From Massospora cicadina (lineage: Eukaryota; Entomophthoromycota; Entomophthoromycetes; Entomophthorales; Entomophthoraceae), in the NCBI GenBank assembly GCA_022478985.1, contig JAKSZP010017484.1:1-64000 (forward strand): a DNA stretch of 64,000 bases, written 5' to 3'. Made by a program: the position numbers and the translations under genes. A model generated the notes under the pieces. The model was not told the DNA's origin and did not search any database. It saw only the letters and a list, made by a program, of their open reading frames with translations. This document shows positions 31,178-43,255 of the stretch, piece by piece (the first letter of the stretch is position 1; each line of letters begins with the position of its first letter).

Positions 31178-32284
31178 TGTAAGATTCTGAGGATAGCTCG
31201 CTTGATAATTAAAGTCCTGCAACTAAATTGGGAAGATGTTTGGCCAATAAACCTCGATTTTGCCAGTGTCTTATAGCACTTTGACCTTTTGGAAACTCAC
31301 TAGGCTTGTTGAAATAACCCCAAATATTCTGGTTGATTTCAGGCTCAATATTTCCTTCATAATTGGGAAAAATTTCTGAGGAAGGGAAAGATACAAGCTG
31401 GGGATTTGGTCCTTCCAGATTGTCAACACTTCTTCAAAGAAAGAATTCAGATGAGAAAACTGGGAAAAAGGTGAGATAAAATATCTTTTATTAGAAGATA
31501 TTTATTTAATGATTAGTCATTAGGCCAAGCGCCGGTATTTATATCTCTAGGGTATCTCCTGGACACATTTGAGCGTGCAATTTCAACAGATATATTACCA
31601 CCTAAGTTCAACATTTGAACTACTATGACTGAGACCTATTCTTAGGGTTATTGGTGGCAAGAACACTTAAATTGGGAGGATTTCAGGGATAAAAATTTCA
31701 ATAAAACACTCAAAATTCGTTCTAGGATATTCTTGATTTAAGTTTCATCATACTGCTGATGAAATACACTTTCTGTGAAATCTTGCATCAATTAAAGTAG
31801 ATGATGTACCACTAATTGGACATCAGCAGGCCTTTCTCTTGATAGCACTATGTACTCCCTTTTGGGCAGTTTATGTGCAAGTGCTTTTGTGCCAATTATG
31901 CAGATTGACATATGAATTTTGCCCTAACGTGAAAAATTGATTTCATTATTCATTCATTTGATTTTCCATGGGACTTTTAAACGTTAACTTCAGGTCAATC
32001 CTGAACAAATTTGTATACTAGTTGTTTGATTGCATTTCTGATAATTGGGACCAATTACTGAGATTTGCTGCAGTGATAATTGGCCATAATGCACGAGTGG
32101 ATTCAGCCTAAGCTTTTTGATAAAATACTTGATCAAATTGACGTTGAGATATTTGGCCCAAGCCATGTAGTTGCAATAGGCTTTGAGGTGAAAATCAAAG
32201 CTTAGTTTAAGCATTGTGAGGATAATTGGCCTAATCTGATGGTTCAGCAAAAGGTTTTTTTAAGTCAATTTCTAGAATCTGCTA
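31178..32284 (-). repeat. left (3') LTR of element B
   Basis: It matches 38772-39869 along its length (GAGGATAGCTC(G/A)CTTGAT near the start; TCATACTGCTGATGAAATAC near 31750 and 39340). The TATA-like box TATAAATA (minus) is near 31538-31545. The inner edge is set by AGAATCTGCTA before the purine tract. Confidence 0.83.
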
Positions 32285-32976
32285 TTTTCCCCCCACTTGA
32301 CTTGAACATAAGCCCTAAGATTTCTAAATAGCATTGTTGATCAACAGCATCTTTTATCTTTGGCCCAAACGCTCAACAATCATTTCTTTGGGTCTTCTAT
32401 TTGGTAACCTTGGCCCAAACGCCAAATGAGTCTAAAGTATGATCCTCTTATCATTAATTTTGACCTGAGTGCCCATCAAGTCTGAAGCTGGATCCTCTTC
32501 CCAACCTCAAGTGCATAATACAGTGTTAATTAAAATAAAAACTATTATTATATATAAATGTTTGTTGGTTTGTTTATTGTTCCTTTTTCTTTCCTTTTTT
32601 ACTTTTTTGTTTCTTAATCAGCCCATTTATTGAATCTTCTTAGGAATTTCTGCATAGACTTGGTTCTATATATGGCTGTTCCTAATATCCTTGATAGTGT
32701 ATATAAACTTAGATGTCTTCTCAATCACTTAAATGGCCCAACCCAGATGCATATAACTTTTGCAAATGTTCCAGTCCATGGGTGTTACAAAATAGAACTT
32801 CATCATTAAACTTCAAATTTAGCCAGTGTGTAGCAATTCTCTAAGTCCTTTTGACATCGGGCCTTTTTCTCAGCAAAACTGTTGTTGAAGGCTTGAGCTT
32901 TTAGTTTGATTATAGAATCCACAAGCTTCTCAACATATTGAGGGTAAGTGTTTTTGCCAGGTTCCTCTAGGGCCAT

Positions 32977-33800
32977 TTATAGCAGCGTTGGTAGGGCCAG
33001 ATGTCTTCCATATAGTACTTGAAATGGTGACATCCTGGTTGATAAATGTGAGGAGTTATTGTAGGCTAATAATGCTGAACTTAAGTAGGTACTCCATTCA
33101 GATGGTTTAACCAATGTTAATTTCCTAAAAATGTTCACCAACATCCCATTTGCGCGCTCAACAGTACCATTAGTTTCAGAATGATAGGGGGAAGAAATCA
33201 CACCTTGTACTCACATTAATTGGTTGAGCTTGGCAAGGACATTGGTGGTAAAGTTGGTTCTATTATTGGTCAGAATAACCTGGGGAAATCCAATTTTGTG
33301 AATGATGTTTTTAAGGACGAACTTGGCAGTGGTTGCTGTTCCAGCTTCCTGAATGGCCTTGACCTTGATGCAATTGGGCAAGTGGTTAATGGCTACGATT
33401 ATGTACTTGGCCTTTGTATTGCTTGTTGAAAGTAGGCTGAAAACGTCAATAGAAACAGTGTGCCAGGAAAAATTGGGCCAAACAAGCTGGTAAGATGTGC
33501 TTTTTCAGAATGGTTTTTCACCTTGGCACTCCACACAGCATTCTAGCATTTCTTTAATGTAAAATTGCATTGGCTCCCAATAGTAGAATTGCTTTAGATG
33601 CTCTTTCGTCTTCTGATTCCACCATGCCCTATGGCCTTATGCGCCGCCATAATAAAGTCTGTTTGGGATGGGGGTCTTGAAAAAATACTTATTGCCCTCG
33701 ATGATCTTGTAAAGCATCCCGTTTTCAATGGTTGTATTTTTACATAGATCTGATAATATCTTTTGAACGGATTCAAGCTCATCTTGAGACTCTCCGCTAA
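32977..33800 (-). pseudogene. element B integrase, catalytic Asp residues replaced
   Basis: The zinc-domain start is near 33600-33660 (IMAAHKAIGHGG). The core reads VAINHLPNCIK near 33394 where the first Asp is expected (AxDHxTKW in relatives), and ILTNNRTNF near 33265 where the second is expected (TDNRTNF type). Both look like Asp to Asn changes. The third motif at 32977-33201, SETNGTVERANG, keeps the Glu. An inactive relic. Confidence 0.83.
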
Positions 33801-33899
33801 TTATTTTCATAAACAACTCATTGGCGGCCTGACTAAGTGTTGAAATGGTGGGTATTTGGGATAGTCAATAAGCATTTTGTTGTTTTACCCAGCTTAATT

Positions 33900-35060
33900 A
33901 TCAATGGTGTAATTATAAGCATGAAGCTTTTATGCCCAGTGGGCTAATTGGCCCTCAGGTTCTCTAATGTTGTTTAACCATCTTAGGGAAGCATGATTGG
34001 TAATAATTTAAAAATGCATGCTAGTAAGGTAGACCCAAAATTGCTTGCAAGCATATATGACAGCTAAGAATTCTCATTCCATCATTGTGTAGTTCATTTC
34101 ATGAATGTTTAATGTCCAACTAGAGAAGGCAACTGGATGTTCTTCACCATCTTTCCAACTTGGGATAACACGGCCCCCACTGCTGTTCTGGATGCATCAG
34201 TTTGGACAATAAATTCGCAATCAAAGTCTGGGTATTGAAGAACAGGCGCGCCTAATAGAACTGATTGGAGTTGGTCAAATGAATATGGAAAGCTGGAGTC
34301 CGGTCAAATGAATCCTGGAAAGCTGGAGTCCAGTCAAATGGGTTTTTATCTTTGAGTAGATATAAAAGCGGCTCCCCAAGTTGTGTGAATAAAATAAATT
34401 GGCAATAGTACCCAATCATGCCTAGGAATACTTAAATATTGCGTTTAGATTCAGGCCATTTCATTTTAGAGATGACATCCAGCTTAAAGGGTTGGGGCTG
34501 AAGACCACTTTTTCAATTATATATCTGAGGTATTCTAGATGGTCTTTACTGAACTGGCACTTTCTGGGCTTGATTTTTAAGTTTGCAGCAGCTAACCTTC
34601 TGAAAACCTCCTATAAGTGTTCCAGGTGGCCGTCAAAAGTGCGGCTGAAAACGTTGATCTCATCAAGGTACACTAGTACACATAATAACTTCAAATCTCC
34701 CAGAATTGTGTCCATAGCCCTCTGAAAAGTAGCCAGGGCATTGCAGAGCCCTTGAGGCATTATTATCAGCTGAAATAGGCCCTCTTGAGTTATAATTACA
34801 CATTTATCACGATCCTTTTTGGGAAGATCTATTTGACAATATCCAGTGATAAGGTTAATTGCCAAGAAGAACTTCACGCCCCGTAGTCTATCCAAGGCAT
34901 CAAAATTCATGACAGAGGGTACACGTCCTTCTTTGTGATGTTGTTTAAATTCCAAATAAAAATGGCTACTTGGTTGCTTCCATCCTTTTTCTTCACTATT
35001 AAAATTGGTGCTGCCCATGGACTTTTTGAATGTACTAACATGCTACAATTAAGAAGTTCC
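33900..35060 (-). pseudogene. element B reverse transcriptase and RNase H
   Basis: The ORF at 34611-35018 reads DALDRLRGVKFFLAINLITGYCQID...LFQLIIMPQGLCNALATFQRAMD...LVYLDEINVFS. This is a clear Ty3/gypsy RT with the YxDD box as YLDE (34665-34680), the second Asp changed to Glu, and DLxxGYxQI as NLITGYCQI. RNase H follows toward 33900 in broken frames. Confidence 0.87.
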
Positions 35061-35716
35061 TTAATCTTCTTGGATACAGCTTCTCTGATAATTTTGAGCG
35101 TCTAATTGGGCATAATTGAATTTTTTTGTGACCTCCAGTATCGATTTCGTAGGTGACACCATTAGCACATCCCAAGTTAAAATAATCTTGTGCAAATATT
35201 TCCAAATATTTAGAGAATAACTCCTAAGCGTGGCCTTTCTCAGAGTTGTTCAAGTTTCTTAAATCGGCCATAGGGATGACATTATTTATGCTGAGTAGGT
35301 CCCTGTTAGGGAGCCATAATTTGACAAAAGTTCTGAACTCATGGAATGAGTGAATTTCTGAGGTAGGGATCAGATGTAGAAATGCGATTGTTGATGTTGC
35401 TTATTGGAGATGGGCCGATTTTGCAGGTTTGCACATATGATCATTTCTCCATGTCCAGGAATGATAATACCAGGGGCAATGTTTGATTTGAATTGAGATT
35501 TGGACCATGGTTGATATACTTAACCATAAAGTCCATCCAGGATATTAATTGTTAGTACCCTCAGGATGATTACTTGATATCCAGATGCTATAGTGATGAT
35601 CTGATTTGATTGAAGTGGAATGCCATTTGACTCATCAATCTAAGTGGGTAGTGTTTTTATCTTTGACTGAACTTTGGAATACTCAATTGGGACTGCTCCA
35701 TCTTTGTAGGCCAGAT

Positions 35717-36108
35717 TTATGAGTAGGCTGATTTTCTTTTTCTTAACTGCCCTATCCCAGTTATAGTAAAGTGGAATACCTGGCTAAGAATGGAAAGCTT
35801 ATTGTCCTTATGATTGGTAACAACTATACATCTTCTTAGGAAATCATAACCAATTATGATATCATAGTTTTTATTTGGAAATACTATAACTGTTGCTGTT
35901 ACTACAATAGATCCAAATCTGAGAGGTAGAGTACTGTATTCACCCAGCAATTTAGTTGTATGCACTCCAGCTGTTCCATATTCTTAAAAAAATGGGCAAC
36001 ATTGGGCGCAATTTTAAGCTTTCTAACCAACTTTGTACTGGATATATTGATAGGAGCACCACTATCAACAATGGCCCAAACTCTCACCTTGTTTACCACT
36101 ATGTCCAC
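35717..36108 (-). pseudogene. element B aspartic protease
   Basis: The upstream ORF (35902-36108) has VWAIVDSGAPINISSTKLVRKLKI, with the D-S-G-A active site. The downstream ORF (35717-35965) has YDIIIGYDFLRR, the conserved hydrophobic-G-x-D-F-L motif. A frameshift near 35930 separates the two halves. Confidence 0.87.
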
Positions 36109-36154
36109 ATAAGTACATTCAGTGTAGTTTTCAGAGGCATTTATTGTGTGAATG

Positions 36155-38757
36155 CTATGATTGCTTCCCGATTCCAGGTGTAATTTCAGGCTTTAGCAAA
36201 TATCTGGGAAAGTTATCTTCTAAGGTCTTCATATGAATAGCTACTTGAACGTTGTTAAGCTTAGGTAGGTTGGTCAAACATCTGGGTTGGAGGTCTAAAC
36301 CATTGTCAATAATCTGCTTTGCGTAAGGTTTTGATATTTTTGCTTGAGCTTCTTTGGTAATTTTCAAGGGTTTAGTTGCTTTTGATGTGGCCCAAATAGT
36401 GCCCATCATGACATCATTATCCATGATATGGTGGAGGTTATCTTTAGCAACATCTTTGGCCCTAAAGTGCTTGCCAGGGTCAGGTGGAATGGTTTGAACA
36501 TCGGTGGAGTTAGAGAATTCCACCTCTACTCTACCTGCACTTTTACTGCCTCACTGTCGCTGTTGATTTCTAGAGCAACGTTGAATCCAGGTTTCTAGTT
36601 GGGCTGTCTGTAACATTGGTTACCAAAATGCCCCTTGACCACCTTTGTGGCATGTAAATAACCCTTTTTGCCGCTTTTTCTTTCTTTTTTTATTTTTAGT
36701 TTGGAAATTTTTCCCCTGTTCAGACATAGTGTTGCTTTTTGGTCCCAAAAATTGGGATTTTGTTGATCTTTGGCCCTATTAGGGATAATAAAGTTATAGG
36801 AACAGCTTTTTAATTGATTGGTAAGCTCTTGGATTTCCAAGCTTCCATTAAATGCTGGTACCATTACATTATGAAGTTCACAGAAGTCATAACTGCAAGC
36901 TCCATTGAAATCTTGGCGTCAAACTTATCTATTGCATTGCACCCACGCAGAACTTGTGCCTTATGGAAAAATCTATCCACAAAGCCCTTAATTGTCTCAT
37001 TCTGCTTAAATTAAATATTAAGAAGCTCTATTTTTCGGGTTTTAATTTCTCAGGCCCTCCAAAATGTTTTGTCTCTGCAATTTTGGCATCCATATAGGAC
37101 CAATCGTCACCCAAATAGGGCATAATGAGGTCACAGCTATGGGCGTCAAGTGAGTTAATCAGTACTAATCCTTTTGCATGGTCTTAAGCATCCTCATTGA
37201 TTTTTTAAAATATCTTGAGGAAAGAGTAAACGTTCCCATCCTTATCAAACTTTGGTAAATTCAGTGACTTGAAGTCATCTCGCCCTATTTCAGGCATAGA
37301 GGTTGTATTTCTTCTTGAGCGTCTTGGTGTATCATCGCCCATAATTGGCCTATTTTCCCGTTGAGAAGTATCCAGAGTTGAGATTGATGCTAGGACTCTA
37401 GGCATAGAATGGATGTTTGAAATATCAGTTTCTGCGTTGGTGTCAATTTCCAATGATTTGATTCATGATATGGCTCCAAACTACTGGATTCTGAAGCTTG
37501 AATTCAGCCCTTAGTTTGTTTCCCAAGCTGTTTTTTGGCCAAATAAGCAGCACTTTTTCCTATTTCTTTTTTGTCAAAGCTGAAAGAGCACTGGCAGCCT
37601 TGCTTTTTGAGGGATTCGAATTCTTTTTTTAAAAGTTGTCATACTCCTCTTTGAATAAAGCTTGATTGGTCGTTATGCTTTAATATCTTTGGACATACTG
37701 TCTCCTCAGGATTTTCAGTTGATAATTGTATTTTAAATTCCCAATTCTCACGATTAATTTCAGTATTTCTGTCCTGCAAACTTGAGCCACAGTCCAAAGT
37801 TTAGAAAATTCCTCTTTGATTTGGGTATCATCTTCATCCCTATTTGGGACGTCTAATTTTGCTGCATGGTCTTCAAGGTTTTTTGTTTAGAGTATCCAGC
37901 TCAGCCCAAACATAATTCTTGAAGTCATTAACTTTTACATTTAACTCCAGGTGATTTCTTTGGCCCAAAGTGGCATATATGGTAAGTTGTTCTGATTAAA
38001 AATTAAGTAATCAGAATGGGTTTCCAGTTTTTGACAGAGTTTATTCATGTTTTTTACCCATTCATGTGATAGCACATGGTGATCATGATCTTCTGCGACT
38101 ATCTTTGGGACTCCTTCGTTTAGAAGCTCTTCAAAGGTGTTTAATCTCTCATGAGCTTCATTGGAAAGTCCCATATTATCCACAATTGCTTTTAAAACTT
38201 CAGAAAAACTGGAATTTAGTTTTTCTAGTAGAGCAATTTGGGAAGATTGTTCCTCCCCTTGCACATGGTAAATTTCCATGATCTTCAGATTTTGTCTAGC
38301 AATGATTCGCTGGGTATGCTTAATAGAGAGTTGAACAAAGTTAACCAGTAATCATTAGTTGCTTGACTGTCTGTGAGACGTTTGGCAAGAGATGCTATGG
38401 TTGCATCTTGGTACTTCATATATATCTCCATCTTGTGCGCCTGATCCTTAAGGTAGTAGAACAGGCTGAAAGAGGGATCAATTTGTGAAGTACCAATCCT
38501 AAAACCCTGATTAGGGTCTCCAGCATAGCTTTTACGCATGCAGATGTAAAATTAATTGGGATGGCTGTATCTGCATGAGCTCCCCACACTGTTTAAAATC
38601 CAGGGAGTAGGAGGTCCCCACTTCAGAGCCTTGGTGGCTGGTATTAAATTATGAGATTTCTTTGTCACTAGTTTCCATCTCATTGTCACTTTCTCATCTG
38701 GCTGAATTTGCCAGTAATTGGCTATGGAAATCCATTTTGGAGAATGCAATTAGTTTT
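36155..38757 (-). pseudogene. element B gag region
   Basis: Broken minus-strand stretches at 37941-38279, 37205-37453, 36595-36864 and 36155-36523. The first has a helical, charged N-terminal character (QIALLEKLNSSFSEVLKAIV). The 37205-37453 piece ends DDFKSLNLPKFDKDGNVYSF, like the start of a capsid domain (L-P-K-F-D-G). The 36595-36864 piece ends KGHFGNQCYRQ, the distal half of a CCHC knuckle whose first two Cys are out of frame. The gag is long (about 2.4 kb). Confidence 0.72.
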
Positions 38758-38771
38758 GAGTGAGCACCAGT

Positions 38772-39869
38772 TGTGAGATTCTGAGGATAGCTCACTTGAT
38801 CTCTGGAATCCTGCATGCTAAAACAGGAAGATATTTGGCCAATAGATCCTCAATTTTGCCAATGACCTATGGTACTCTGACTGTTTGGAAACTCAATAGG
38901 CTTATTGAAATAGCCCCAACTCTTTTGGTCAAGTTTGGGCTCAATATCCTCATAATCGGGAACAACATCCAATGCAGGCAAAGTGGCAATCTGGGAATCC
39001 TGAGATCCCAGCTTGCTGACACTCTCCAAAAGCGACCTTAGATACAAATTAAATAAAGATATTAAAAATAGACTTTATTTAAGACTAGACTATTTGATGA
39101 TAATTCATTAGGCCAGGAGCTGGTATTTATACCTCTAGGGCATCTCCTGGCCACACCAGAGTACAAAATTTCAACAGATATATCTTACCACCTCAGTTCA
39201 GCTTTTGAACTGATATTACTGAGACCTCTTCTTAGGTTTATTGGTGGCAAAATACTCTCAAAATCAGGAGGATTTCAGGGACAAAAAATTGCAATAAAAA
39301 CACGCAAAATTGTCCTAGGATCTTGATTTGAGTTTCGTCATACTGCTGATGAAATACACTTTCTGTGAAATTCTTGCATCAATTAAAGTAGATGACGTAA
39401 CCCTAATCAGAAGTCAGCAGGCCTCTCACCTGATAGCACTAGTTACTCCCTTTTGGGCAGTCCATGTGCAAGTGCACTGTGCCAATTACATGGATTGACA
39501 TAAGAATTTCGCCCTAGGGTGTTAGATTGATTAGGTTACATTTATCTATCTGTACATGGGAATTTTAGACGTTATCTTTAGGTCAATTCCAAATGGTTTT
39601 TTGCTGAATGGTTGATATTGTTCCCAATAGTCAGGACCATTTGCTGAGATTTTCTGCAGTGATAATTGGACATAATGTGCAAGTGAATTTGGCCAAGCTT
39701 TCTGATAAATACTTGATTGAATTGACGTTGAGATATTTGGCCCAAGCCGTGTAGTTGCAATATGCTTTGAGGTGAGAATTAAGGTATTAGATCAAGCATT
39801 GGGGGGATAATCTCCCATCTGATGGTTTGTCAAAAGGTTTATCTTCGAGTCAACCACCAGAATCTGAAA
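38772..39869 (-). repeat. right (5') LTR of element B
   Basis: 1,098 bp, begins TGTGAGATTCTG two bases from the primer-binding-like site, and has GGTATTTATACC (TATA on minus) at 39122-39133. The outer end at AGAATCTGAAA is followed by the target duplication ATTTC. Confidence 0.83.
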
Positions 39870-39954
39870 ATTTCATATCACCAACATTAATTGTAGCATT
39901 TCTTAGCTTTGCGCTATATATTGGCAAAAAGTGGAGGGTAAATGAATGGCTAAT

Positions 39955-41110
39955 CAGTGGTGCCTGGAGGGACATTTTTTGATGGAACTTAACCTTCTCA
40001 AGAGGTTAAGAGGCTTCTAAAATTTTTCACTAAACTGGAGATATTTCAGTCTTATAGAATTGATTTTAGATAAAAAATTGAATATATGCTGTAAAAAGTA
40101 CTTTACAAGACAAAAGGGTATTACTAGATAAGATACCAAGAGAAAATCAGAGATTTGATGTGTGATAGGTGAATACCATGTGTGAGGGTAAGATTCAGGA
40201 ATGCAGTAGCAATGCCACAGTCCAGGTTTAGAGTTGGAGCAGATCAGGGTTCCTTGTTAAAGGATGGTTTGATATCACTTAATGGTAACAAAGTTAAATG
40301 GTTTCCATAATCTATTATTAGAAAGCAAATATGTGATAAATCATAATATCTGTCATAAGGTAGTTAATAGGGTGAGTAGAGGAATTAAAAACAGAGTACT
40401 TCCCCAGGCCTGGTAGCAGGATGAAAAGTAACTTGAATTAAGATTTTTCCATATCTAATCTGGTAATAGAGCACTCAGGGGGCAATTTATCATAGGTTGT
40501 TTAATTATTTGCTCTGCGCTATTATGTGAAATTGCTTAGTGCTTAATAATATAAGCGTTTATTGATTCTATTAGTAGGCATGATAAGAATATAATAGATA
40601 CATTATAATAATACTAGGCTTTAACCCTAATTAAATATATAAAGTAATTATAAACATATGTTGATAGTGATAGTAAAGTTGACATTTATTAAGATAATTA
40701 ATAAATCATAATCCTTAAGTCAAGGCTCCACTTTTATCAAGATGAATTCTGACAAAAACTCCTCCAAGCCTCAACTGGGGGTGATAATGATTCTGCCAGG
40801 GTGAATATGAAGCTTTCACTAGTATACGCCCAGTAACCAGTTTGCTTAAGTCAAGTTAAATCTGTTCATGCTAGTGTGATTCAGTTTAGCATATAATGGA
40901 GAGATCTCAACAAGGGAAAGAAAACCAAGAGGGATTAAGATCAACAAGCAATATAAGTTGCAGGACACCATTGGGCAGTTTTAGAGAATTTCACAATAGT
41001 CAGTTGGGATCATCAAAGTAAAAATTGATATGATCTTTATTAAAGAGCAAGGGGTGTAGCAGATGGTGTGTCAGAAGATTAACCAAATGGATTCCTCCCA
41101 ATAATATTAA
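39955..41110. repeat. dispersed repeat E, copy 1 (unclassified)
   Basis: It aligns by eye with 46200-47560: ATTGGCAA(A/C)AAG near the start, GGTGCC(T/A)GG(A/C)(G)GGACA, CTGTAAAAAGTACTTT, AGAGTTGGAG(C/T)A, TT(C)CTTGTTAAAGG. There is no ORF and no clear termini, so it may be an LTR of an unseen element. Confidence 0.6.
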
Positions 41111-41202
41111 TAAAGGGGTGTTGGTTAGTCAGGGGTGATTGCCACTTAATCACCTAGTTTAATATAATTTTAATGTTATTTAAAGGTCAATACCAGCAAC
41201 TA

Positions 41203-41856
41203 GCAGTGATCACCAACTTTCAGTCAAAGCAGCTGCAACACCAGATTGTTGCCCCCTTTATAAAGCTGTCGCCAAATCAGTGGTGATGCTCACAGGAGAA
41301 ATTCCATCTCCTGTTATCCCCAAAAGTCTTACTCAAAAGAGTAAAATCACAGTAAAACAGCTATACAAAAATGCTAAATATGCTATCCAGAACGTGGCAA
41401 CTATAGCACAGAACCCAAAAGCTAAAATTACCTGAACCAACATCGCCACGTTTGTAAAACTCCCAGATGCCCGCATTAAAGCTGAAAAATCTTTAACCAA
41501 ATATATCAGTGCCATTTACTTAGATGGCAATTTCCATAAAAGACTAATTACTAGCGATATCAAACCACATGCCACAGATGCCCCAACGCCCTTACTGTCT
41601 GCTGTGACACATAATCTACTATGGGAGGAAGAAGCTGCTGCTGAAGATGAGCCACCCAATCCCCCTCCCCTTCTGCCATGGAGGATAAGCGGTTTCTGCT
41701 GCCCACCTGGTTGGTTGTTTTGTTTGAAGTGGTTTACTCAATCCGCTCATTTGGGCGTTTTGTTTGACCCAATTAGTTACATTAATTTCATTTTTAACTT
41801 TTAGTTACAGTAATGTCCGTCCCCTGGTTGGCTTACCTCAAAATAAATATAAAATA
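41203..41856 (+). mobile_element. family F copy 1: 5'-truncated ORF1-only non-LTR element
   Basis: 654 bp flanked by a 22-bp perfect duplication (TAAAGGTCAATACC..., 41181-41202 and 41857-41878). It is homologous to 44450-45466. In the plus frame it encodes the C-terminal part of an unrecognised protein (SVVMLTGEIPSPVIPKSL, AQNPKAKIT, FVKLPDARIKAEKSLTKYIS) with one stop. The 3' end (TGGTTGGC...AATAAATATAAA) resembles that of LINE A. The 5' truncation and long TSD show target-primed insertion. Confidence 0.83.
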
Positions 41857-41878
41857 TAAAGGTCAATACCAGCAACTA

Positions 41879-42530
41879 ATGCTGAGGTTGCTGATCAATT
41901 TATAATTGTTTGGGTTTGGAAGATTCTTAGTTTGACGCTGAATGTAGATTGTAGGTGATTGTGAGATTTTCTGGTGGAAAGCTGATGTATTTGTTATCAA
42001 CCATCTGATGATGATTCTATTGCCTTGAATCTGATTTTGGCAGAAATTCTAGCTCAACGCCAACTGCCATGTGTGGCCAATTGTGGGATTTAACATTGGA
42101 AAGTCAATGTAATTTTTATCAATCATCTGAATATGATTTCTCTGTCCAAATTAAGAGTGCCAGTGACTTATGCTGATGATTCTTGAAGTAATTATAAATA
42201 GTAATTTATATATGGCTGACTGGAAACTTGTTCCAAGGATGAGTTGACCCATTATTTGGTGTTTGGGATGAGCAGAATGGGAGGGAATCGTAACCATGAT
42301 TGACTGCAATTCGTTAAAATTCCTGTTTGTATGACAAAGGAGTTTTCATAGGCGCAGTAGCCTATAGTATAAATAGTCATCATTCCCTCCAAATAAAGAT
42401 CTCTCATTCGCCCATCTTTCATTTTTTGTAAGTAGTTTGTCAGCTAGATTAAGGGAAGATGAGACTGAATATCGCTAAAGTAGGTGCAGTGTGACGTGTC
42501 TGGAGTGGCTGATACTTCCAGCTCCTATAC
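41879..42530 (+). repeat. LTR-like promoter region, plus orientation (unclassified)
   Basis: TATAAATAG at 42368-42376 followed by AATAAAG at about 42392, preceded by AT-rich sequence with two diverged tandem copies of about 70 bp (41955-42024 and 42076-42147, offset 121). The arrangement resembles the U3-R part of an LTR. No partner LTR or internal pol was found, so this is tentative. Confidence 0.4.
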
Positions 42531-43130
42531 CTCAGCCCTATGAGAAACCAATGTGAACCTGGCTAACTGGCCACTGACAATGAGGTGCTGATAGCTGTAA
42601 GCCATAAGGATGGTGCAGCGCAGGAGTTCCAAAGCTGCCCATAATTGAAGATGAACTCACCGGGGCACACCCAAGAAGGACCATGGGGCTAAGTCAAAGT
42701 TGTTGGTCTGCTGAGTTGCTGGGTTGGACATGGACTTGTAGAGGATTGAAATTCCTATGAAGGCGAAACAGAAAGGGTCAGCCAGTCTCCATACTGGTTG
42801 GCCTGGAACACTAGAGGAGCCCCTATTGTTAGAAAAGCGATTTTTCAACATGGGAGAGAGAGTCTGGAGAAGAATTTGCATAAATATACCTAGATTTAGG
42901 CTGAGTAATTGAGGGTTTAAGATGGTGAGCAGTGGCATAATCATTGAGTTAAGATTTTGGGTCAGTTGGGCATAAAAACTTTTCAAACCCAGTTTTGGGT
43001 CAGCTGGCCCAAGAAAACTTATCAAGACCATTTTTAGAGATAAAATTAAACTAAAAATTAGCAAAGTAAAATAAAATAAATAAAAATTTTACTTTCTTTT
43101 TTTAATTTTTTGTTTGACTATTGTTATTTT
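42531..43130. other. unassigned segment with a minus-strand 135-codon open stretch
   Basis: The stretch at 42657-43064 (hydrophobic N-terminus, then NNRGSSSVPGQPVWRLADPF) has no motif I recognise. It could be gag-like or fortuitous. Nothing else is visible. Confidence 0.3.
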
Positions 43131-43255
43131 CTAAACTCTCTTTCCACTCGGCATAACTTTCCAAGCAAATTACACAAATTAATAAGAAAGTAAATTTCAA
43201 TTACTTATTGTAGTTTAGCTCTAAAATCCTCAGATTCTCCGCCAGCTGCTCCAGT

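Larger units (their letters stand above)
31178..39869 (-). mobile_element. element B: complete but decayed 8.7-kb Ty3/gypsy element
   Basis: Two LTRs of about 1.1 kb flank gag, protease, RT, RNase H and integrase in minus orientation. The 5-bp duplication ATTTC lies at 31173-31177 and 39870-39874. LTR starts are TGT(A/G)AGATTCTG. A G-run purine tract lies at 32285-32300 (minus) and a primer-binding-like site at 38758-38769. All ORFs are broken and the LTRs are visibly diverged, so it is an old but structurally complete insertion. It sits only about 150 bp from element C. Confidence 0.88.

Noticed and set aside
41955..42147. CRISPR-like or satellite array from two similar 70-bp units
   Set aside because: Only two diverged units with no spacers of constant length; better explained as a tandem duplication in an LTR-like region in a eukaryotic genome.
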